Positions 59,001 through 64,000 of a stretch of DNA of 64,000 nt are shown in pieces. The position numbers were made by a program, and so were the translations under genes. The DNA is taken from positions 81,563-145,562 of the forward strand of contig CAKZPE010000050.1 in assembly GCA_937138495.1 (NCBI GenBank), written 5' to 3'. How positions within the stretch are numbered: position 1 is the first letter of the stretch; each line of letters opens with the position of its first letter. A model generated the notes under the pieces. That model was not told the origin of the DNA. It was given only the letters and a program-made list of their open reading frames with translations, and ran no database searches. This stretch comes from an uncultured Oceanospirillaceae bacterium. Its GTDB lineage: Bacteria > Pseudomonadota > Gammaproteobacteria > Pseudomonadales > Balneatricaceae.

Positions 59001-59989
59001 GGTTTACTCTTCCTGATGCTGGAGGTTTAGGGCAGCCGCTTGTACTTGATTTGAACCGTAACAGGCTTGCCGACCGCATTCTTGTTGGAGATACGCTTGG
59101 CAACCTTTGGCGTATTGATATTAATAATGAGGATATTAATGAATGGGCTCCTCCGGGGAGTCTAATAAGTAGCTCTGAACCTGTTCCTTTTTTCGTTGCA
59201 AAGGATGAGGCAGGTTTACGTCAACCAATAACAAGTCCGTTGAATGCAGCTGTTGATTCAAGAGGACGGTTACTAGTGTTATTTGGTACAGGCAGTTACT
59301 ACCTGACAACAGATATAGAGCCTACTTCTCAGATACAGACGTTTTATGGCGTTGCTGATACGGGAGTGCCAGTGAATGGCAGAGCACAGCTGTTAAAGCA
59401 GGAAGTCATATTGGAAGATACTGAAGCTGCTAATAGCAGGCGGGTGGTTTCTGATAATGCGTTAAGTTTGGCTCATAAAGGTTGGTTTCTGGACTTAGTT
59501 TGGTCAAATGCTCGTGGTGGTCCGGGTGCTACTGGTGAGCTGATAAATACCCAGCCTGTACTACGGCGTGGCCAACAGGTGTTAGTGGCTACAAAAATTC
59601 CTTCTGCAGACCCATGTGATCACGATGGCGGACGTAGCTGGCTACTTGCTCTTGATTATAATTCAGGTGGTCGGCTTAAGCATACCGTTTTCGATTACAA
59701 CAGGGACGGACGTTTTACAGAGGCTGATTTAGCAAATTTGCCTACTGACGGAGGAAGCCGGTCGGAGAAAGTAATTGCTTCAGGCTATGGAAATAGCGGC
59801 TTTATAGGTGTGAATAGTGGTAGTGTGCTTACCGGCACTGAAAGTGATGATAATTCTATTGACTCTGAAAATGAGCAATTGAGAACAGTTAAGGTATGTC
59901 TAAACAATAGTCGTAATGAAGACATTGATTGCCCCACGATTAATGCTCCTGCCAGCGATGGACGTAAAGGCTGGAGAGAAGTGCGATGA
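56021..59989 (+). CDS. pilY1: PilY1-type tip adhesin, cluster 2
   Basis: A 1322-residue secreted PilY1 with a signal peptide-like start (LVYGALVSSPLLLSARA) and GGGAGG eight bases before ATG 56021. It follows copy 1 closely along most of its length (GYFDSGKCYQYNF, QTIDPFRWALTGGYR, NLFRRRGSRLGDIVNS, VLAGANDGMLHGFDAR, HRYYVDGPAAVSDAWL). It lacks the roughly 200-residue inserted block. The calcium-site-like segment at 1010 reads DLNRNRLAD, with Asn in place of one Asp, while the EF-hand-like loop DYNRDGRFTEAD (1225-1236) is kept. So the two copies may differ in metal binding as well as in adhesive surface. Confidence 0.9.
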   Translation: MKQVIITVCKYLVYGALVSSPLLLSARAEIPVIAQSPLSLGQTDVPGNLVLTPSVEYPTVLTFANNGAYDESKENVGYFDSGKCYQYNFDTDEDERHFYPVSTTSDYKCSGNNLWSGNFLNWATTQTIDPFRWALTGGYRYKDTPTETWLEKAKHTGQYNNISREISGMAIIRNATPFGLSSFTTNLGGHGNEMYFDIPGGSSDYRHVTNEDGVGDNTYAVTVRVKVCEPSVGVEDNCVKYGSNWKPEGLIQRYANQLRYSVFGYLNDHSHLRDGGVLRARQKWVGPIDPDAADLTNDYKEWDPDTGVFIKNPNPQDAADTNAYYGTNISDSGVINYLNKFGQLNDNWFKQFDPVSELYYTALRYMKNQGNVEAYYTKSPSHNPYPGDAVTQWVDDFPVIREWNDPIQSSCQKNVILGIGDIYTHKDKNLPGNGTNSVEEPAKPREVSADSSVDVRQLTDKVAQLESISINTGADYFNGNHNSAFMAGLAYHANTEDIRPERNLPGKQTIQTYWVDVLEYTVLQNRDKNQYWLAAKYGGFIPRKDPRCSDAGYISISNECDDEQELGDPNTRTSALPEWWWYTNSDVLNPGSGGAYKRTDNYYTASEARKMVDSLTAAFSSIANSVRGAASSLAANSARLEAGSALFNALMDTARWSGDLVAREITSSGELAQGNIWRAAVIMDALPESDLDNRKIFTSRYRAENSLTRITLNPGGTEFKWSGLVSSQRQLLRRASINNYRPLVSPAIGRQRLDFLRGSRTLEQTLTNTANLFRRRGSRLGDIVNSAPQFIHKKNFRFSTLGAPAFNANVGAAYKAYRTSNSYQNKPPIVLAGANDGMLHGFDARLDTTNGGKELFAFVPNGIFGRLFELTMPDYRHRYYVDGPAAVSDAWLDPDDVRGRVSGGWKTVAAVTPGAGGSGVSLLDISDPENMTKDHVLWEFSHNSMGAMIQKPSIVALHNGKFGVVVSSGFFADSSARDGSVWILNAANGEVIRRFTLPDAGGLGQPLVLDLNRNRLADRILVGDTLGNLWRIDINNEDINEWAPPGSLISSSEPVPFFVAKDEAGLRQPITSPLNAAVDSRGRLLVLFGTGSYYLTTDIEPTSQIQTFYGVADTGVPVNGRAQLLKQEVILEDTEAANSRRVVSDNALSLAHKGWFLDLVWSNARGGPGATGELINTQPVLRRGQQVLVATKIPSADPCDHDGGRSWLLALDYNSGGRLKHTVFDYNRDGRFTEADLANLPTDGGSRSEKVIASGYGNSGFIGVNSGSVLTGTESDDNSIDSENEQLRTVKVCLNNSRNEDIDCPTINAPASDGRKGWREVR

Positions 59990-60381
59990 GATATTACCAG
60001 TTTCAGCGGGCATTTTCATTAATCGAGCTAATGATTGCAGTGGCGATTGTCGGCATTCTTGCTGGTATTGCCTATCCCAGTTATCTCGAACATGTTGCCA
60101 CCACAAGGCGGGCTGATGCTCAGGCTAATCTGATTGCGCTGGCTCAGTATATGGAGCGACGTTTTACTGAAAACGGTACTTACTCAAACGCGGTGTTACC
60201 TTATGTACTTTCTCCCAGGGATGGCAATGCGTCCTTTTATGCTCTTTCCTTGCCGCCGGGGAACTTGACTGCATCAACCTTTACTATTCGGGCAAGGCCA
60301 ATAAATGCAATGATTGGTGACCGTTGTGGTGATATGACCATTGATAATTTTGGTCGGAAAATTCCGGCAAACTGTTGGTGA
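59986..60381 (+). CDS. pilE: PilE-type minor pilin, cluster 2
   Basis: A 131-residue pilin with prepilin site AFSLIELMIAVAIVGILAGIAYPSY: Ala occupies the position that is Gly in most prepilins (QRA^FSLIE), which peptidase PilD tolerates less readily. ARRADAQANL-type and DRCGDMTIDNFGRK ... NCW blocks match the cluster 1 copy. ATG 59986 overlaps the pilY1 stop (ATGA). Last gene of the cluster. Confidence 0.9.
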   Translation: MRYYQFQRAFSLIELMIAVAIVGILAGIAYPSYLEHVATTRRADAQANLIALAQYMERRFTENGTYSNAVLPYVLSPRDGNASFYALSLPPGNLTASTFTIRARPINAMIGDRCGDMTIDNFGRKIPANCW

Positions 60382-60465
60382 AGTTATCTATAGAAAAAAA
60401 AGGGGGGGAGTTATCTGATGGCTCCCTCAATACTCCGGATTTGGCTGTTGTTGTCTGTTAACCTG

Positions 60466-60494
60466 CCGCTACACTGATTTTGCTGTAGCGGTTT
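60466..60494 (+). terminator. Possible weak terminator after pilin cluster 2
   Basis: Perfect 8-base stem CCGCTACA/TGTAGCGG with a 10-base loop followed by only three T. It may end the second pilin transcript before thiO. Confidence 0.35.
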
Positions 60495-60621
60495 CCTCCT
60501 TGTTTGTCATCCATATTGGCCCAGCTCAATACTCAGGGCGGCGCTTCCTGCTACACTCGCGTTTATTTTTTTAGCGGCGGCTCCATGAATGCCTGTTGCG
60601 GACCGGTTTAGGAATTCTGAC

Positions 60622-61719
60622 ATGTCTGATGTATTAATTGTTGGCGGCGGTGTTATCGGCATGATGACAGCCCGGGAGCTGTCACACGCAGGTATGAGTG
60701 TTCAGCTGATGGATATGAATGCCTGTGCAAAAGAATCTTCGTGGGCCGGGGGGGGGATTGTTTCGCCGCTGTACCCGTGGCGCTATTCAGAACCGGTAAC
60801 CCGACTGGCGACCTGGTCTCAGAGTTCGTATATACATCTTGCACAACAACTGCTGGAAGAAACCGGTTTCGATCCTGAGCTGCGCCAAAAAGGTATGTTC
60901 ATGGCGGCTGTAGATGATGCTGAAGAGGCGCTCGAATGGGCTGCTAAGTTTCACCGGCCGATGGAGCAGGTAGATGCCAGCTTTTTATATGAGAAAGAAC
61001 CGAATTTAACACCGGGAGTGGAGCAGGCGTTATGGATGCCGGAGGTTTGTAGCATCCGTAATCCGCGTTTGGGGCGTTCATTACGGCGCTCCGTTGAAAT
61101 GGATGAAAACATTACTCTGCTGGAAGAACATCGCGTAAGTGAGTTAGTGCTGGAAGGGGAAACTGTTGTTGGTGCGCGTAGCTCTAAAGGGGAGTTTCGC
61201 GCAGATAAGACCATCATCTGTGCCGGTGCCTGGAGCGGTCAGCTGCTACAGCAACTGAATTTGAAATTGCCTGTTGAGCCGGTAAAAGGACAAATGATGG
61301 TGTTTAAGGCTGAGCCGGGATTGATCAACCGCGTTGTATTGATGGGGGGGCGTTACTTAATTCCCCGGAATGATGGGCGAATTCTGGTAGGCAGCACTCT
61401 TGAACGGGTAGGTTTTGATAAGCAGACGACCGATGAAGCTCATGATTCTCTGTTTGCGACAGCCATGTCTATTTGCCCGAAGCTGAAAGATTATCCCGTT
61501 GAGTTCCATTGGGCTGGATTACGTCCGGGCTCACCGGAAGGCGTGCCGTTTATTGGCCCTGCACCGGGCTATGACGGCTTGTATGTGAATGCTGGCCAAC
61601 ACCGTAATGGTTTGGTTTTAGCGCCAGCTTCGACCCGCTTAATGGCAGATCTGGTATTGAACCGCCGGCCAATTATCGATCCTCAGCTGTATACGCTGTC
61701 GGGACGCCTGGTGAACTGA
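60622..61719 (+). CDS. thiO: Glycine oxidase ThiO
   Basis: FAD-dependent amine oxidase that makes the glycine imine used in thiazole synthesis for thiamine. From ATG 60622 (AGGAA upstream) it has 365 residues: the FAD motif VLIVGGGVIGMMTARELS, SSWAGGGIVSPLYPWRY, PVKGQMMVF and the C-terminal HWAGLRPGSPEGVPFIGP. The frame opens 11 codons earlier at 60589. thiO also neighbours the fimT-pil genes in P. aeruginosa, which supports this as an ancestral block. No thiG or thiS is in the window. Confidence 0.93.
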   Translation: MSDVLIVGGGVIGMMTARELSHAGMSVQLMDMNACAKESSWAGGGIVSPLYPWRYSEPVTRLATWSQSSYIHLAQQLLEETGFDPELRQKGMFMAAVDDAEEALEWAAKFHRPMEQVDASFLYEKEPNLTPGVEQALWMPEVCSIRNPRLGRSLRRSVEMDENITLLEEHRVSELVLEGETVVGARSSKGEFRADKTIICAGAWSGQLLQQLNLKLPVEPVKGQMMVFKAEPGLINRVVLMGGRYLIPRNDGRILVGSTLERVGFDKQTTDEAHDSLFATAMSICPKLKDYPVEFHWAGLRPGSPEGVPFIGPAPGYDGLYVNAGQHRNGLVLAPASTRLMADLVLNRRPIIDPQLYTLSGRLVN

Positions 61720-61735
61720 TAGTGAGTGTGCAATG

Positions 61736-61767
61736 AAAAAGGGTAGCTTTCTGGCTACCCTTTTTTT
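61736..61767. terminator. Bidirectional terminator between thiO and nadE
   Basis: Stem GGGTAGC/GCTACCC with a six-base loop, A5 before and T7 after; serves the convergent thiO and nadE genes. Confidence 0.93.
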
Positions 61768-61781
61768 ATATCGGAAGAGGC

Positions 61782-62612
61782 TTAGTCGTAAATAGTAGGG
61801 ATAGGCTGACGTTTATGTTCGGTACGTCGGTAGATTGCAATCAGCTGCTCTTCAACTTCCGCAGTAATCGGGCGGCCTTCGAGGAAATTATCGATTTCAT
61901 CGTAGGTGAGCCCCAGCGCTGCTTCATCGGCTTTTTGTGGTGCTTCACATTCCAGATCTGCCGTTGGGATTTTATCCACAAGCATCGAGGGTGCACCTAA
62001 ATGCTTTGCCAGGGCGCGCACCTGGCGTTTACTTAAGCCAAATAGCGGCGCCAGATCACAGGCGCCGTCACCCCATTTAGTGTAGAACCCGGTAATGTTT
62101 TCTGCAGAATGATCGGTTCCCAGTACCAGGCCGTTTAACAGGCCGGCAACTTCATACTGAATGACCATCCGGGTGCGGGCTTTCACATTACCTTTGGCAA
62201 AATCTACCAGGCCACTGTTATCCGGCATACTGTTGATCGCTGCCAGTGCCTCAGCGGTTGCACTGTGAATACCGTCTGCACCGGGCTGAACATTAACTGT
62301 AAGGCGCTCGCTTGGCTGAATGAAGTCCAGTGATGCCTGAGCATCATCTTCATCTTTTTGAGTACCGTAAGGAAGGCGTATAGCGATAAAACGGTAGCCC
62401 TGATCAGACTCGGCATTGAGCTGATTAACGGCCAGTTGCGCCAACCGGCCACAGGTACTGGAATCGACACCTCCACTGATACCCAGCACCAGGTGTTTAC
62501 AACCGGATGCCTGAAGTCGCTGCGCGATAAAATCGGTACGGCGCTGAATTTCGGCAGTAATATTAATTTCAGGCTGAACGTGCATGGCGGCAACAATGGT
62601 TGATCTGTCCAT
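61782..62612 (-). CDS. nadE: NAD synthetase (ammonia-dependent)
   Basis: Amidates deamido-NAD+ to NAD+ using ATP and ammonia. The 276-residue protein has the ATP-pyrophosphatase loop [19 protein letters not shown] and the family segments [46 protein letters not shown] and [11 protein letters not shown]. No nitrilase-type glutaminase domain is present, so ammonia is the nitrogen donor. ATG 62612 has GAGG six bases upstream. Confidence 0.95.
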   Translation of the reverse strand: MDRSTIVAAMHVQPEINITAEIQRRTDFIAQRLQASGCKHLVLGISGGVDSSTCGRLAQLAVNQLNAESDQGYRFIAIRLPYGTQKDEDDAQASLDFIQPSERLTVNVQPGADGIHSATAEALAAINSMPDNSGLVDFAKGNVKARTRMVIQYEVAGLLNGLVLGTDHSAENITGFYTKWGDGACDLAPLFGLSKRQVRALAKHLGAPSMLVDKIPTADLECEAPQKADEAALGLTYDEIDNFLEGRPITAEVEEQLIAIYRRTEHKRQPIPTIYD

Positions 62613-62792
62613 GGGGGTCCTCAGGTGGTTAACGGCTGGGTAGTCAATGCAATTCTATGTTATCTGCAGGGGTGGCGGAAGCATTGGCGAGTGAGATCTT
62701 TGTATATATGAAATACATCTAATGGATATCCGAACTTCGGCACAGGAGATTTATCACAGGGTTAGATGAAATATAAAACAGGAGTGATGAGA

Positions 62793-63278
62793 ATGCGCAG
62801 ATCCCGGTTGCTGATTATGGTCTGGTTATTGATGCTGTTTTCCATAAATACCCAGGCAATGGCACTGAAAACCTGGGAAGGTGAAGAGACTTCTTTAGGG
62901 CAACAGGTCAGTTACGGAAAGTGGTCTGTGGTGATTTTCTGGAGACATGACTGTGAGTTTTGTAAACGTGAAGTGCCAGGCTTGTCGGCGTTTCATAACC
63001 GAAATAAAGATTCGCGGGCTCAGGTGATAGGCGTGAATATTGATGGTTATGCCAATAAAGCTTTAGCTGAAGGTTTTATTGCCGAAAACCAGCCAGCTTT
63101 CCCGTCTCTGATCGGAGAGATCCGGACCGTGGGGCAAAGTTTTTTACAACTGACAGAAGAAGGCTTACGGGGTACACCGACCTATATGCTGTTTAATCCG
63201 GAGGGGCAACTGGTGGCAATTCAGCTGGGGTTACTTGACCCCACAGCAATAGAAGACTTTATTGTCCGTCATTCCTGA
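62793..63278 (+). CDS. TlpA-like thioredoxin-fold protein, exported
   Basis: A 161-residue thioredoxin-fold protein with an N-terminal hydrophobic signal or anchor (RLLIMVWLLMLFSINTQAMA) and the redox motif C54-x2-C57 (HDCEFCKRE), followed by the cis-Pro segment RGTPTYMLF. This places it in the periplasm as a TlpA/ResA-type thiol oxidoreductase or peroxiredoxin relative. ATG 62793 was selected because AGGAG lies eight bases upstream; ATGs at 62766 and 62787 are in frame but less well placed. The partner proteins are unknown. Confidence 0.8.
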   Translation: MRRSRLLIMVWLLMLFSINTQAMALKTWEGEETSLGQQVSYGKWSVVIFWRHDCEFCKREVPGLSAFHNRNKDSRAQVIGVNIDGYANKALAEGFIAENQPAFPSLIGEIRTVGQSFLQLTEEGLRGTPTYMLFNPEGQLVAIQLGLLDPTAIEDFIVRHS

Positions 63279-64000
63279 TTAGCGGTTAAATATCTGTAGC
63301 GCAGTTAAGGCCTGGCTGACCAGTACCGGGTTATGAGGTTCGCGGGCATAGGTGACGAAAACCGGACGTTCAAAAGCAGGAGCATCTGTTACCTGGTAGA
63401 GCCTGCGGCTTTGCAGGTAAGCGCTAACAGTACGCTTTGGCAGGTATGCGCTGCCTCCGTTGGCGAGTAACCAGGGCAGGCCGGCTTCTCCAAGGCCACA
63501 GGTTTGCTGGCTGTTCTGTAAATGGGGTAGACGCTCTGAGTGAGCGGCGTTGTAGCCCCATCCCCAGTCTATGTAAAGATAGTCTTCTGCGGTGATCTGG
63601 TGGGTCAGCAGAGGTTTACTGGCGACCATGACCAGGTCGTCTGCAAAGGCTTTTTCGACGATCAGCCCGGCAGTAGCGTCAGCAACAAAGATCAGTCCGA
63701 TGTCCAGAGTGCCGGCTGCGACCTGTGCAACAATTTCGCTGGAATAAAATGCACTCATATGCAGAGTCAGTTGTGGATTTTGCCGGCGTAACTCGCTGCC
63801 CCAGCGGGGTAAAAAATCACTTGCCAGAGTGTTATGTGTGGCTATTCGCAGGGTGCCGGCGCTTTGTTCGCTGCGTTTTACATCTGCTTTGGCGTGTTCC
63901 CAGCGTTGTTGCATGATCTGGGCGTGCTGGTAAAAACGCTCACCCGCCAGTGTGAGTGTCATCCCCTGAGTACTGCGTTCAAACAGCGGCTGATCTAACT
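63279..64000 (-). CDS. LysR-family transcriptional regulator, 5' truncated by the window
   Basis: The gene runs off the right edge: codons upstream of the internal ATG at 63962 continue to the window end and read LDQPLFERSTQGMTLTLAG, the C-terminal part of a LysR helix-turn-helix. About 240 residues are visible, including the start of the linker helix and the effector-binding domain (LRIATHNTLASDFLPRWGSE, LDIGLIFVADATAGLIVEKA). The N-terminal 30-odd residues lie outside. Tail to tail with the TlpA-like gene, directly adjacent. The target is unknown. Confidence 0.92.
   Translation of the reverse strand, partial: LDQPLFERSTQGMTLTLAGERFYQHAQIMQQRWEHAKADVKRSEQSAGTLRIATHNTLASDFLPRWGSELRRQNPQLTLHMSAFYSSEIVAQVAAGTLDIGLIFVADATAGLIVEKAFADDLVMVASKPLLTHQITAEDYLYIDWGWGYNAAHSERLPHLQNSQQTCGLGEAGLPWLLANGGSAYLPKRTVSAYLQSRRLYQVTDAPAFERPVFVTYAREPHNPVLVSQALTALQIFNR

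Noticed and set aside
42467..60381. Mobile element or integron carrying the pilin genes
   Set aside because: No transposase, integrase, attachment-like direct repeats or tRNA flank it; thiO and fkpB neighbours match the ancestral pil locus.
60382..60465. GGGGGGAG...CTCCCTC stem just after cluster 2 as a terminator
   Set aside because: Mismatched stem with a long loop and no T-run on the plus strand; the hairpin at 60466-60491 is a better, still weak, candidate.

Overview
The window reads as one stretch of a gammaproteobacterial chromosome of the Oceanospirillales/Pseudomonas-like type. This is inferred from gene content and order: fabA-fabB, a divergent pspF/pspABC locus, ssb/uvrA with a LexA-type box, a five-step hut pathway using HutF and HutG, and the block ispB-rplU-rpmA-obgE-proB-rpsT-murJ-ribF-ileS-lspA-fkpB followed by minor-pilin genes and thiO, an order also known in Pseudomonas aeruginosa. 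I saw no tRNA, rRNA, CRISPR array or insertion sequence.

Layout. 1-1249: 3' part of pckA and a shared terminator. 1260-3980: a membrane PAS-PAS-PAS-GGDEF-EAL protein with a compact inverted-repeat leader. 4205-13443: histidine utilisation, with hutF (-) divergent from hutC (+), then hutU, a HutH-like gene whose MIO-forming Ala-Ser-Gly is deleted, genuine hutH, hutI and hutG. Together they turn histidine into glutamate and formate; TTGTATATACAA-type palindromes in both intergenic regions are the likely HutC operators. 13440-16190: an XRE-type regulator divergent from a membrane desaturase coupled to a PhnD-like protein without a signal peptide. 16168-19792: uvrA and ssb. 19826-26361: RmlD-like reductase, SirB2-like protein, moaA, Lrp-type regulator, EamA transporter, acyltransferase, moaC and plsC. 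26412-28994: phage-shock genes with a sigma54 promoter. 29068-32057: fabB, fabA, ispB. 32285-42450: ribosomal, cell-division, proline, flavin, lipid II and lipoprotein genes.

42467-60381 is the most distinctive part: a dense region of type IV pilus minor-pilin genes. A minus-strand set (pilV-pilW-pilE-pilX, no pilY1) lies where ispH sits in P. aeruginosa. An orphan FimT-like gene follows, then two complete, diverged tandem copies of fimT-pilV-pilW-pilX-pilY1-pilE. The two PilY1 adhesins differ by about 197 residues, mainly because copy 1 carries an inserted block that looks like a LamG/concanavalin-type beta-sandwich. Minor pilins and PilY1 normally form the priming and tip complex of the pilus, so this organism may build alternative tips. 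The window closes with thiO, nadE, a TlpA-like thioredoxin and the 3' part of a LysR regulator gene.

CDS starts were chosen from ribosome-binding sites, ATGA overlaps and family lengths; several differ from the longest reading frame. Family assignments come from reading motifs, not from a database search.
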